Source: Mugil cephalus (taxonomy: Eukaryota; Chordata; Actinopteri; Mugiliformes; Mugilidae). Taken from it: a stretch of 64,000 bases of DNA. The stretch is from positions 7,864,616-7,928,615 of the forward strand of contig NC_061774.1 in NCBI RefSeq assembly GCF_022458985.1, read 5' to 3'. The position numbers and the translations under genes were made by a program. Under the pieces are notes generated by a model that saw only the letters and a program-made list of their open reading frames with translations, was not told where the DNA came from and made no database searches. Shown in pieces: positions 19,598 to 32,340 of this stretch (positions within the stretch are counted from its first letter, which is position 1; the number at the start of each line of letters is the position of its first letter).

Positions 19598-21812
19598 GAA
19601 CGGAAACAAGTACGAAATGGGGACTTGCCTCATTTACAGTTTCTCATGTATTTGAGCTGGTGTTAATGTCATATGATGAGTGTTTATCAAAATGTGCGAA
19701 TCCTACATGACACAGAGACACCAAATGAAAATTTGTCAAAAGATCTAAGCCAGTGGGTTTTACAATCATAAAAATATCGACAATTACATCACTATCTTTT
19801 CAGTTCTCAGGAAATAGGTCAAAATAAATATCTGATTCAGTTTAGATAATTTACTTTTTTTTGTTTGTTTGTTTGTTTTAGGACTGAAACATCTGTCTGT
19901 AGACAGAGAAACTCCCAATCTTTTGGGTTTTTGGCCTGTGTGGTCAGAACACAGCACTGGTTCAACATGTACTACAAAACAGGACTGCCAGTCCCGGCTT
20001 GCTCTGAGTATGAGACAGTTGCAACATGGAGAGATGGTTGCTCAATCGATTTAACTTTATTTATCAAGGGAGGGTTTTCCTAGTACCTGCAGCACATTAA
20101 GACAGACACTCAACTGGACAGCAGAATGACACAGAATGTGCCTTGCTCAGTGGCACAGTAGCCGTTAGAGTCGAGGAGAGAGTAAAACATTAACTTTCCC
20201 CACCCAGATTTTCCCGGCAGGTCACAGAAGTTCAAACTTCCCGTTACAAGTTTACTTCTCAAACCATTAGGCCTTCATCCATTCCAGCAAAAGAATAAAA
20301 AGGAAATTAAAATGGCAAAGCAGAAATACCGATAAGCAAAATAAATCCATCTATCCTGAGAAATATAAAACAGCAACGCATGCAAGACCTATGACTATGT
20401 TTCCTCATAATAACATTTTCCAAGTAAGTTTATTAAAACTCAATGAACGTGGGTTATATGTATCCACTAGTTTCATTATGAGAAATCATTTTTTTCCACT
20501 GATGCCTCAGTAGATTCAGAGTTACTCAGAGATCATGGTAGAAACATGGTATGTTTTGGTTTCAAATATTTGTTCAATCAGAAACTTAAAAAAATACAAC
20601 TATTTAAAAATTTACTTTGTTACCAAATGAAAACCGTCTTTAAGTTGTTTATGCCACTTGTTTTCAATTTAGTCAACACAAATGTATTATATTTATGTGT
20701 TTGCACTGTCTACTTTTGGCTGACGTCGCTGTGTATTATATTCTGAGCATGAGACGAACAGATTTTACTTGACCATACAGAGTTGTCTCTGTGTTTATTC
20801 ACTGCAAAGCTTATATCTGTAATATGAAACCAAATAACTTCTCCATTTTTACATATCTCGGCGCGCTGGGGACGTAGTGATAAACTAAACCCCACCTCCT
20901 CTCATCATGCATTCTTTTTTATGTAACGCCTCCGTCATCTTGCCCAAGTCTAATGATCTAATTACAGGCTAAGACTTGTTGACTTTGTATTGAATGAAGA
21001 GCCAGCCCTTGTTCTTTGAATGGTACACAAAAACAGCACCTACAGTGTGAGTTGATTCTCTGAAGCATGAGGACCTCATTTACAATCCAAATCTAGGTGG
21101 GCATAGAGTATGATGAGAAAGTTAGGCCGAATGCAAACTCATGGCAGCTCAACAACAGAGCCATTCATTTACTGCACTGTGTGCAGGTATACACAGAGAT
21201 ATGGGGAAAAAAACAATTCCTATCTTCCAGTGTGAGGCCAATTGATCCACAGAGTAACTGAGCCTGAAGAATAGAATTATTTATCTGATATCTCTGAAAT
21301 CTATTCTGCACTGCCTTTCTTGGGCCCCAACTGTTATGTCAGACATTACTGCAAGAGGATCAATTCTGAATGCCAAACAGATGAAATAATCACAAGGTAG
21401 TTAGCATACAAATTACATAAAAAATCCTGACCAAACTTGGATGAAAATGTTCTGCACTGGGCCTTGGATAACTACAGAGCTTTTCAAGGCTTGTAGACAG
21501 TTTCAGAAGAAAGTGTGTAAAATGTAAATGTTGCTCAGGCTGTAACCATTTTTATTCAGTGTCTCATGTGGTCCATAAAGTGCGGAATAGATTTCTGGTG
21601 AAACAGGAAGCGAGCTTTTATCTGTGCTGCACCGAGCAACTTTTAGAAACAGATACTCAACAGCATTGAACTGAATAATGTGGGTGACAGAAGCTCAAAA
21701 ATACTTCAGGGACAGTCTGCTTAGACTTGCATTTAAGAAAATGCAAAAAAAAGTTCAACCTCTCAGTTGTCTCCATTACAAGATGAACAACATTCTGTTG
21801 TGGTGAAGATGT

Positions 21813-21866
21813 TGATGCATGAAGCTCTGTGCATGAAGTCAGTCATGCACAGAGCTTCATGCATCA
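21813..21866. repeat. Perfect 24-bp inverted repeat with 6-base loop
   Basis: The left arm at 21813-21836 (TGATGCATGAAGCTCTGTGC plus ATGA) and the right arm at 21843-21866 are exact reverse complements. The loop is AGTCAG. The match stops immediately outside both arms. It would form a hairpin in RNA or extruded DNA. No coding frame or known element is attached. Confidence 0.95.
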
Positions 21867-22919
21867 GCTTTGGATGAGCGCAGCAACAACAAAACCACAG
21901 CTACTCAGTTTTTCTGTGTCTTAATTTAGTTGTTCTCGTCTGAACGACTGTACGACATCTGTGTAGGTCTCGGGGATCGAATCAACAACTACAGAATACT
22001 ACCCCATCAAAAATACATGTGGGTTTGGTCAAGGGGCTTGCAAAACACCGTTCCCGCCCTTGCTACAACACACCTTATAAGGCAACAATTCATATAAGAA
22101 ATGCAACAAACCGACTTATCAGATAAAGGGCACTCTCATTTAGTCCTTAAAGGGTTGAGAAACTAAATTCGAACTTTTTATTTTATCTCAAAAATTGTTA
22201 TCCCCTTGAAAGTTTCAAAAGGGGCTGGGGAAAGTGATCTACAAAGTGCAAGTCAGTCGTCTGTAAACATAGGAATAAGAATAGTGTTTTTGTGTTCCCT
22301 TCAGTGGCATCTGATATAGAAGTAGGCCCTCAAGACATTTGATGGGAGAAAACCTGAATATCAGTGGAACTGGAATGACCTGTTAACGGTACTTTCAGAA
22401 AACCTTAATATGTCATCTGTGTTCATGAAGCCAAAGGTGCACATTATGGTGACCTAACTACCTAGCTACCTGTCAAGCTGTCAAGCACAAATATGTGCAT
22501 GTTAAACCCTGAACACAGTAAAATTTATGTAAATTGAAGAAAACTCCAAAACCATTTCTAGCCGTTTATTTCTCAGAACAAAAACGATGATAACAGGTAA
22601 ATATCGAAGCGGAGGAGAACTATTCATCACTAACCTCAAAGACAGGGGATTCGGGTGACAAGGTCCATCATAGCAATCGAGCAAGTGTCGATCTCAGCTA
22701 CCATTAAAAATCAAGAGGAAAAAAAAAAAAAAAAACGTGAAACTGGGGATAATCCAAGGCTTGTTCAGAGAAGGACACTGTCTGAAGATGTGGCCCGGCC
22801 AACTGCACGCTTCTTTCTCACAGCGACAAAACAACAGTCGAGAGGAGGAAAAAAGACAATGCAATGGCTGCTGTTTGAAACAGAAAAGGAGAAGTGTAGT
22901 GAAGCAACTTGTCCTCTCC

Positions 22920-23177
22920 CTATGAGTCACGCAGCACTGTCGCCATTGGTAGGGGAGCCCTGAGGCAGAGAGCCTTCACCTGGCCAATCAGCGATGAGTA
23001 CGGGTCTCGAACGCAAATCCTTTCAGGTGAGCTCTTCTCGTGGCAGGGATTGGACAGGGCTGCAGTGGGGGAGGGGACATCACAGAGGACCAACAAGAGG
23101 GCCACACCTTAAACAGCATGAAAGACGACGGACAGGTTTCTCCTGTAGAGGCGGAGGAGTCCTGGAGGTGTAAGTAA
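22920..23177 (+). promoter_or_regulatory. Promoter-like block: AP-1 site, three CCAAT boxes, short ORF with donor site
   Basis: A TGAGTCA (AP-1 consensus) is at 22923-22929. CCAAT boxes are at 22945-22949 (inverted), 22984-22988 (direct) and 23049-23053 (inverted). Downstream an ATG at 23118 opens a 19-codon frame (MKDDGQVSPVEAEESWRCK) whose last codons overlap a GTAAGT donor consensus at 23170. The block is GC-richer than its flanks. It could be a promoter of a plus-strand non-coding or small gene, a minus-strand alternative elf4 promoter, or an enhancer. No downstream exon could be tied to it. Confidence 0.35.
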
Positions 23178-25156
23178 ACAGTTGGATAGGTATGCACTTA
23201 CTTTAGACTTTGACCATACAATATAGGCCAGGTACGGTGATTAAAATCTATGTGGCAGGGCAGAATTCAGCTTAATATCTCTTTGTGTCCCATTAAAACC
23301 TTCACAATGAATTGAGAGTGTATTTGCCTCGTCGGTGAGACAGTTAAGCCGCTGACTTGTGGAAGAGTTGTTCTCCCTGCAGCAGAAAGCATCATAAAAC
23401 AACTTCTACCGGTGAGAGGTAAAAAGAAATTAAACCTTAAAGTTGACAGAGTTTAGGTGTGAGCAGGCACTTCATGACAAAACTCCCAACCTTTCTCTCC
23501 TCCTCCCCCTCCTCTCCAAATTATTAGGATTTTTGGAAAAGCTCCTGTTGTGAACAGTCATCACATGCAGGTTTAACTCAATCAGGGATTAGTATTTCAA
23601 ATCTTAATTTAAAGTCTTCAATATGCCTTTCAGTTTAGGTCTTTCAATATACAGAAGGTGTCACGCAACAAATCAGCCAGTAACACATTATTTTTACTGA
23701 CATGTCTTGTTAAGTTCAATGTGCATTGATATTGCAGAAACTTGATAAGAATCTTTATCAGAAATGACACTCATGCAAACAGGAAGTGGTGGTCTGCGGT
23801 TAGTGTTGAGCACTGTGTCTTCACATCGACTACATGTTTTCCACAGAAAAGTCGTATGTAGTAAATTTAACAGAGGCAAGAGTCAAATATATAAATTGTT
23901 AAATAAAGCCCGTTTTAAATTGGAAAATAGCACAAATGATCACAGGACTTGTTATATAAAAATGAACCCATTAAACTTACTTAAAAATGCAACCGGTTCA
24001 GTTTGTTATGGGACCCCAAAATCACCCTCTCAATCTCCACTGAGTGCTCTCATCATCGCATTAATTCTTCCTGGCCTCCGTTCAGTACAGTCCAGCTCCG
24101 AGTCGAAAGCAGCTGTTTGCTTCAGAGCAAATTGATAGCCTTGCCGTGAAGGAAAGTTATACCAAACAAGCTCCATTTATCACTCGCCTCTGGAAATACT
24201 GCCCACAACCCAGAGGCCTTAGAGGAAACTGTTCACTTCTTGTGATATAAACTTCTAAGGCCAATGCACTGCAGTCCTTCTAAAATCCAGGACAACCACA
24301 TAAACATGCGAAAACACACAGATGCATGTACACAAGCAAACTTAATTCCTATGTTATTCCTCTTATGTAAAAGGTAGATGACTGGAATCACTTGACAAAC
24401 AGCATCTTAGAAACATTATCTGAGGACTAAACAAGAGCTGCATTTCATGTTCCTGTAAATATTATGGATGAGTGTGAATCTTTATTAGCCATAAGACTAA
24501 TAGTATTGCAGCAACTCTATTAAGTTATGATTTACAATCCTACTTAAAACAGAGACTGGAGTCCATTCACATATAGTCACAAGTTTGTAAAGACTATGTT
24601 CACCAGATTCTTTAAAAATCTGAAAGGAGGACAACATCAACAAATTCTAAAAAGAAATGTGTGGCTTTAAATGAATTGCAGGGACTATGATACCCATATA
24701 TTCCTCCTCCTGCCAGTATCTTGTGAGTCACATAGGTCAATGCCCTTGCAATTTTCAGATAGAGGTACTATGAGGACAGCCCTAGAGGACGTAGTTAAGG
24801 CTTCACTGAGAATGAATGTGGTGGATTCTCAAACATTCTCAAACAAACTGAAGTTTTACATAAATGATTATAATAGTTCAAAATGAATTTAACATGTCAA
24901 ACAAAATAGAGATATTTTAAAATTTCCAACAATATATATCTGTGTCCCCCTAGTTTATTACACATGAAACTCAAGAAGCACTTCTCTTCAGGATTACAGC
25001 TGTTTACAGAGTAAATATAACAGTTTAATATAACAGTTTAAGTCATTCATTTTATTCAGATTACCCAGGCTTTAGACCCATACATCAGACTATTTTAACT
25101 TAATCTTAGTCTTAATCTTTTACAAGAAAAGTGGGGAATCTCACTGGATTCAACAG

Positions 25157-25178
25157 ATCCATCCATCCATCCATCCAT
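25157..25178. repeat. ATCC tetranucleotide microsatellite
   Basis: About five ATCC units in tandem within AT-rich DNA. Confidence 0.9.
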
Positions 25179-27224
25179 ATTCACAAATACTCCCAAAAAA
25201 ATACTTCACAAATGTAAAACCGTATAGGTCCAACAGGGTTATCTCGTAATGTATTTCTTACATCTTCAAGTGCAACATTCTATTAGCAACAGAAAATATT
25301 AATTATACCAGACAGACATCTTTGGTTTTTGAGGTTACAATGTTTTTAGCGGCACATTCATGGCCTGAAATCAAGACTAAACTGAAAAGCCTCATGAAAA
25401 GCATGTGAATAATGTGCTACTGTGTACTGTCCTTGAATACAGCAAGAAAAATAAAGTCCTTACTGATTCTCTCCTAAGAATTTACCGCGCTTGCTTCCAA
25501 TTATCTTTTGTAATACTGAATGCAAACTCGCCAAGATTTGCACAACAAATCACATCCACACTCCAAGCAAAAGCAATAAAAGTGAAGATGTTTAAATTGC
25601 ATTTGCTTCGAGACACGTCAGTAGGATGAAATTAAATTCAACCCACAGTGTGAAAACACAAAAAGCCTGCTTCACACAGTGCGCCGTGTTCTTACTTCAT
25701 TCCTACAATGGTTGAGTATTAACTAGAGCAGAGGGAGAAAAATGCCTTGATGTGTGATCAGTGCTGAGACATGTGACCATACACACTATCTGAAAGGACA
25801 CACCTTTCCTCTGCAGCCTAAGAATGAAAAAAGGGTCACTGGTTATTCTCATGTGCTTGTTCTGCATAACAGAAGCCAACCACAACACAGGCAGGCCTCA
25901 AAGCCCCTATTTTCTGTGGTATGTCCCCATTACAAGCAGAGCACAGAAATATTCTGCACCAGAGTCAGTGAACTCTCTCTAACCGGAAAGAGGGAAATAA
26001 AATAATGATGTGATATTAATCTACTTGCTTGTCTGTCTGTCTAAAACCTCTGTCGTCTTCACATCATTAACACTGTTACACTCAGTCTAGACTCTAGACA
26101 CATGTAAACCTGTTAATAAGATAGTATTTCAGATGGTTATTCAAAGGAACACAGAAATCATTCATTTTGTTTCCCATTTCATATGACAAACTTTATCTGG
26201 AAATGACTCACAATTTTGTACCAGACACACCACTCCATGATGAACTTCACTCAGAGAACCCAGATTACTCTGTAAAGAGTTACATTGGAGAGCAGTGGTG
26301 GACTCATAAACCCTGACAAACATGAAAACATCCTTGACAGGGTCCAATATCGGATCATTTGGAGGACACTGAGAAATTATTTGTGTAGCTTGGAGGTCAT
26401 CTGATGCCCTGTTACATACAATACAGGACTGGGAAGATGGCAGATAACGGGGCAGAAGTGCACCCCACAGGAGACACAGACTGAGGTAAACAAGAGGGCA
26501 GCCATGCATTTTAATTAACCCCACTGACATAGACCAACAATTATTATACAATAAAAACATCTGTCAGGTGTCGCATTTAGGGAAAGACTGAAGGCAACCA
26601 AGATGACATGCTAAAAAGATGCCAGCTGGTTGAGGTCAGACTTTAGTACAACAAGCTGACGTCTCATGGTGCTATGAAAACATTATCATTCTCAGACTGT
26701 GCCCTTCCTGAGATGAAGCAGATGAAGCAGGATCTAAGATGATTCACTATGCTGACGGAGCATGACTCTAGACCGAAAAAAAAGAGCTGTGTACAGCTGT
26801 AAAGACAATGTATTCAGCATGCATCAGCTCAGCCAGCTATATGTGAGTGATTCATTAGCACCTCTCAGCAAAGAGTGATGCAAAGATCACAGGCCTTTAG
26901 CAGAAACTATTCAGCATAGTTCCGTTTACCTAAGTTTCCTCACACTAACATGTACCATGAACCATGCACACACTTGTAAATGACTTCTGGAAGAGATACC
27001 GTATACCAGGACCCACAAACTCTTTCCAACAATAAATTCTAACTCTGGACACTCATGTCCTTGACACCTTGTCTTTCCTGCTACTTCTTTTCCTTGAGAA
27101 TGTCAGCTTTCTTCCTGCAAATGGAAGGAAGGAAGAGGTCACGCTGAACTCCACAAAAACTAATCAAGTAAATATTCTAAATATTATATGTCAAATAACT
27201 AGTTAATATATGCTCTTATTTTCC

Positions 27225-27360
27225 AAGATCAACACTCTGGGGACATCACTGCTTCACTCTCATATGTATCTTATATGTATACGTTAGCTTAGCATAAAGA
27301 CTGGAAACAGCAGAAAAGCTGATTCTGCCCAGCAGTTGCCAAACTATTCCTTTAAAATGT
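27225..27360. repeat. Second relic of the TTAGCATAAAGACTGGAAAC fish repeat
   Basis: Contains CGTTAGCTTAGCATAAAGAC followed by TGGAAACAG and, near its end, AAACTATTCCTTTAAA, both hallmarks of this dispersed family. It is short and diverged. Confidence 0.55.
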
Positions 27361-28679
27361 AGGGAGCCTCATAAAATAGATTCACATGCCAGTATACGTA
27401 TAGAATATTCTGGGTGGGTTGGCCAATATACCAGGGGGTGGCATAAATATTTAATTTCATAATGCGACACACTATAGTTTTTACAAACAGGGAGTATATG
27501 AAGTAGTAGCATTAGGTGAACTGCTGCCTGAGCCACATGCACACATACAGACTGCATCTCATTAAATATTAAATACAGAGAACAGGCCAACAATTCATAC
27601 CATCCACATCACACCTCAGTGGGCTATTTCAGCTACCTGCAGTCAAATACCAGCAAGAAGGTTTTGTTGCTATGTTACACCAATTACCACATAACTCCTG
27701 TTTCAAAGTGGTGTCTTATCATATGAAATCGCTGAGATAATGCCGTGCTACGAGCATGATTGATAGCGTTTGAATAGAAAGCAGTTTTTAACACAAGAGT
27801 ACCAGTTCACTGAAAGCACATTATTAATGAAATGCCACGAGACCCTTAGAGTATATTGTCACTCAGGGCCTTGATTATAATACCCAGTGGTTGCATGCAG
27901 TTAAATAATTCAGCAAGCCTGAGAACTGCCTGTCACTCTGAAATTAACCCAAAAAGAACAGAACACAAACCAAGACGGTTTGTGGAGACAGGCAGCTGCA
28001 TTTCGGCAGATGTAATGAGCTACCAGAGCTCACTGTAAATTCTGTCAGCTGAGTCTTTGCTTACATTTGTTGAAAGTTGAATGAGGGCAGATCATTTGGC
28101 TTCTTAGGGCAAAGCACACAGCTTAAATCCAGGCAACACTGTCTGGGCTGACTCATGAAAGGCCTCTGTGAACCACTCAATACTACCTCATTAGCTCTAA
28201 GAGACATGAAAAATGACAGGCTGAAATATCATTATGCGCTAAAGTTGCAGACAAAGCCAGTTTCTATTTTTGTGAGGCACTACTTTGTGTGGTCAAACTA
28301 TAGTGGGGTAGAACATTACAAACTAAGCCACTCCTTAATGTAATTACACACACATCAGAGATACAGCACACTACACGGACCTGGGTGGGCACCATAAAAA
28401 TATCTAAGTAATGTGGTTAACTAATTTCATGATGTCAGGCATGCTGTGAGAGCTAACAGCCAACAGTAGATCTATCTGCAGACAAAAGTCATATTATGTA
28501 GTGAAGCTAGGATGCGTGTTTAGACTTTTTTACATTTCATAACATCTGTTACAGAAAAAGATACATCATACTACGAAAGCATAACAGTCTTACCGGGCTT
28601 CTAGCTATGTCGACAGCATCCTACAAAGAACTAAGGGTCTGTTTTAGGTGCGACAATGGTCATTCCTAAAGGTACATAC

Positions 28680-28785
28680 GCGCCAAACCAACATTATAGA
28701 ATTACTGACAAAGAGGGCAAACCTGTGACCCTTCGAACCCCAAGCTGTGCCTCTCACCACTGCGCCACAACACCCCCATCCAACA
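28680..28785 (-). repeat. tRNA-derived SINE head
   Basis: On the minus strand TGGCGCAGTGG (28757-28767) fits the Pol III A box, and GGTTCGAAGGG (about 28730-28740) resembles a B box. The two are about 17 bases apart, closer than in a functional tRNA. It does not fold as a complete tRNA, so a truncated SINE head is the best reading. Confidence 0.5.
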
Positions 28786-28984
28786 AGTTGCACTTGAACA
28801 CACCACAAAGTCTTCTTTTTCTTTTCTTTTTTTTTCTTTTCCAGAGTGTCAGCACTTTTCCAAACACTTTAGAAGGTCAACTTCCTGGCTGATACAAAAA
28901 CCCATCAGGTACATCAAGCCGCATAGCACCTGAGGATTTTTTGTTCTTCCAACTAACTGAATGTAAACTGGTGAGATATTTCAT

Positions 28985-29230
28985 CTAAAACTTCTGAAAT
29001 ACGCTTATATTACACTATGAAATACGCTTTCCTGTCTGGACTTTGATGAAAGATTGAGACTCCCTTATGGTTGTGTTTGAAATAAAGTTACAGTTAGATG
29101 TTGTTAGCTTAGCATAGCATAAAGACTAAAAGAGGGGGGAAAAAGCTAGCTGAGTGCTTCTACCCATTTAACGTGCTAGTTTTTTTTGTTGACTGCCTAG
29201 AGAAAGTCAAATGTTTCCCCTGTTGTTGAA
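28985..29230. repeat. Third relic of the TTAGCATAAAGACTGGAAAC fish repeat
   Basis: Contains GAAATACGCTT twice (about 28996 and 29020), then TTGTTAGCTTAGCATAGCAT with AAAGACTAAAAGAGG, then AAAAGCTAGCTGAG and AACGTGCTAGTTTTTTTTGTT. The order matches the family seen at 17.1 and 27.3 kb. Confidence 0.5.
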
Positions 29231-32079
29231 TGAGGGCTAAAGCTTTTGCTCTTGTTTGCAGTCTTTATGTTAAGCGCCTGTACCAGCTACAGTTTCATAT
29301 TTACTGTGAAGACAAGAATGTTTCCTCATTTGACTCTCCCAAGAAAGTGATTAAGCACATGAAACGATTTTGGAGCAAAACATGTTGTGCTTTTATTCAA
29401 ATGTTGCCTACCATCTCACTTGATTTGCATAAAAAGTATTATGTAGTTTTATGATTACTAAATAAATCCATCTTACATATAATAATGCGTTGAAACTGCA
29501 AGACTTTTGTTGGTAAGCTGTACTCACATTTAAGTTAGACAACTTTAAACTAACCTTTACTACTGGAATAAAAACAAAGTTTTCCTAATGACGGTGACAA
29601 CAATAGTTATGACTGTAATACTGGATTACATCATAAGATAAGACAGACTCATGGAGAAACCAAGGCATAGTGACTCGTCCTTGTCACATGCTAGTGAGGC
29701 GGGCAGCATGAGAACAGATGAGGTTACAGGTGGAATTTCCCTCGTCTCTCCTTTCTCTCTGACGTCATGTCCAGTGGCAGCGGGTTTACTGCCGCTGCCT
29801 AGCAATCGAACATGTCTGACAAGGTGATATTCAGGTGTCAAAAGCTTGGAGTGGTTAAACAGCAGCATACAATTAGGGAACTTTGCAAACAGCAGTTCCC
29901 CTGCAAGCCCTCAACAGAAAACAAGCCTGCGCTGGATTTTTTTTTTTTTTTTTTACATGTAAAAAAGGGAAGTTCGGTAGTTTTATTTCTCTTTTCACAA
30001 GTCGGTTCCCGCATTTCTGCAAGTCATTTGAAGTTTCTGTCATCGCATAAGATTGTTTGTTTAGTCAAACCATATGAACATTGCCATCTTGTGGTTATTT
30101 GTGAGGCACCAAATTACACTAATTTACACCTTGAAGAAACATAAAGTTAATGAACTCTCACCTGTCTGTTTTTAATAATTTTAAGCTTACAAGGCAAATA
30201 AGCTTATTAGTAAGTGCATGTGAGGATATATGTCTGCATGCATAAATATCTGTGAACACTGTAAGAGGAAGGTTGGTTTGTTTTTAAAGATTACCACACA
30301 TGCTAGCTTGCAAAAGAAAAAAACCCTGCTTTATTCAGTGTATCTTGCAAGGCCACTCTGAAAGCTTTTGTGAAACTGGAGTGCTGCTTTCCAAACAGGA
30401 TAAAAGCCCAGTTCTTCTTTTTGTGTAGTCAAATCAATATCTAGAAACCCATTAAGACAGGCGGGTACATCTTAGGCAAGAAGAAGTATCTGATGTCTGA
30501 GGAGTCCTTCATCACTGGAGGGAGCACAACAGCTCTCCATTGTTGTCCTCGGTCATCACCGCGCTCCTCAGCTGCTCAGGCTGCTGATGGTGACATCACT
30601 GTCACAGGATAAGAAAGCTACCGGGAACTGATTGAGCCTCAACCACAACGTCTTCTCGCTCTCTCTCTCTCTCTGCAGTCATGACCTATATCACTCAAAG
30701 CCTGTGCAACATTGAAAGCAGTTATCAAAGAAGAAAGGAAAGGGGCAAAAGACAGGGGCATGTGTGGGCAGCGGCATGGCAGGATGTTCCTGAAACAAGG
30801 GGACATGCCTGAAACAAACACGACGACTCCACGCTGGAGTATATTTGGAAAGTCTTGTTCTGGATAATTGCTTTCAGCGGATTGAAGTTTCCAATTATCC
30901 ACAAGCCTCTGCCAGTGTTCCCACCATGGGAAGACTGCAGGCAAGGGGAGAGGAGGGCGGGGGGTCCAGCTGGTCCTGTCTCTAGTGGGACCGACAAACT
31001 AAAAGCCCCTACTCTGCCCTTCTCTCTGCGTCATAGCCGCCTGCGACCGCTTCCGACCAATGAGAACGTGTTTGTCTGTCCCATGATACAAGCATCTCAG
31101 CCCAAAAATGTAAACATCTGGCAAACATTTAGACTCACCACAGGACAGAGCTGATCGACAGTATCCGATATGTACACAGCAACACAATTCTGTCACAGGC
31201 TGCCAACATATATCTGTAGAAATCTGGAAAATCGGTGAACATTCACTTATTTGCCTCGAGACTTTGAGACGATCGCCACGACTCTCTCTCATTTTAGCAG
31301 CTGCGTGTCACCAATAGTTTTTCTTCACCAAATATGGCTACAGTGAATTTCAGGTAGTAATGAAAATTGCACAAATTGTCCCAAAGGCCGAAATTACAAA
31401 CTCGAACAACAACAAAAATAACGATATCACTTTAATATAACTTTAGAAATTTAATAAGTGTGTAAGTGAATTATGTGTCATTTTTGGCCGTATTACATCT
31501 TAAATCTCATCAGATTTAAAGGCAGAGGATGTTCCAATATGGATAGTGCTTGGAGAGGCATCTTATACACTTACTCACATTTTCTAGAGACGATATTGGA
31601 GCTACTGACCTGGGGGTCAAGGCTATATTTCTTATAATGGAGGACAAAATGAAATGTTTTCCTTGTAAAACACAACCGCAGACAAAAAGAAAAAACAACA
31701 ACAACCCCCCTACACTCTATTAGTTGTGACTGCTATCTGATCTGTACAAAACGCAAGTATTTTCAGCACACACAGACACACACACACCATCAGTGTAGTC
31801 ACATGCCAGCTGACTGACACAAAGGGGAGTCACAGAAATGTATGGAGTAGTAGGGAAAAGCCAAGCCTCCAGGTTGTGTATCCCACTACTGACATCTCTC
31901 CTATGCAAGCTGGTACACTTTATCACACCGCTATCTGCTAAAAGTTCTGATTATTTCACATGAAATACATAATAAGAGAACGCTCAACATAACTGTACTG
32001 TTCACTTTGGTCAACTTTTTTAGTGATAAAACAAACAATAACTGTGAAAACATGCTATTTTAATGCCCAGCGGACTTAC

Positions 32080-32340
32080 TCTGATGGGAGTTGTCATCAG
32101 CGCAGCATATTCCCTGGCTTTACACACGCAGTTTTCTGGCGACGTTAGAGGAGCATTATGTTCCTTGCTGCGAGCGGCACACTGAAGCTACATCATCGCC
32201 CAGTCACCGGTCAGCTTACCGTCCTCCTGCCTCCGTGTGCTTCCTGACACAAGGTCGCGGTTTTCTCCGACAGAGGGGCTGATGTGTGGGGAATTCCTAG
32301 CAGTCACATTTTCCTGGGAAATGATTGGCCCGGGACCAGA
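32080..32340 (-). promoter_or_regulatory. elf4: Candidate elf4 promoter and non-coding first exon
   Basis: This stretch is rich in CpG compared with its AT-rich flanks. On the minus strand it has a CCAAT box (inverse of ATTGG at 32324-32328) and a perfect NF-kB consensus GGGGAATTCC at 32288-32297. At the left end a strong donor CAGA/GTAAGTCC places an exon end at 32080. The elf4 exon at 6410-6740 has an acceptor and so needs an upstream first exon; this is the best candidate on that strand. The roughly 25-kb intron this implies is unproven. Confidence 0.45.

Larger units (their letters stand above)
6741..22600. other. Non-coding stretch, probably elf4 first intron
   Basis: About 16 kb without a recognisable coding exon. 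If elf4 starts near 32 kb this is its first intron; otherwise it is intergenic. It contains simple repeats (7635-7653, 10051-10131, 19574-19597), two adjoining repeat relics (16736-17215) and a hairpin (21813-21866), listed separately. Open frames of 60-130 codons occur on both strands but none resembles a known protein or shows a plausible exon structure. Confidence 0.6.
22601..32079. other. Non-coding stretch with repeat relics
   Basis: About 9.5 kb without a recognisable coding gene. It contains a promoter-like block (22920-23177), ATCC repeats (25157-25178), three repeat relics (27225-27360, 28680-28785, 28985-29230), and T runs near 29938-29954. A GC-richer patch at about 30500-31320 shows an inverted CCAAT-like site and a CT-rich tract ending in CTCTGCAG at about 30650-30678. 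I see no supported exon there. Confidence 0.55.

Noticed and set aside
19330-19710. 126-codon open frame on plus
   Set aside because: It reads through the 24-base A tract as poly-lysine and matches nothing; chance frame.
26162-26560. 132-codon open frame on minus
   Set aside because: No recognisable domain, no flanking exon structure and low-complexity composition; best explained as a chance frame.
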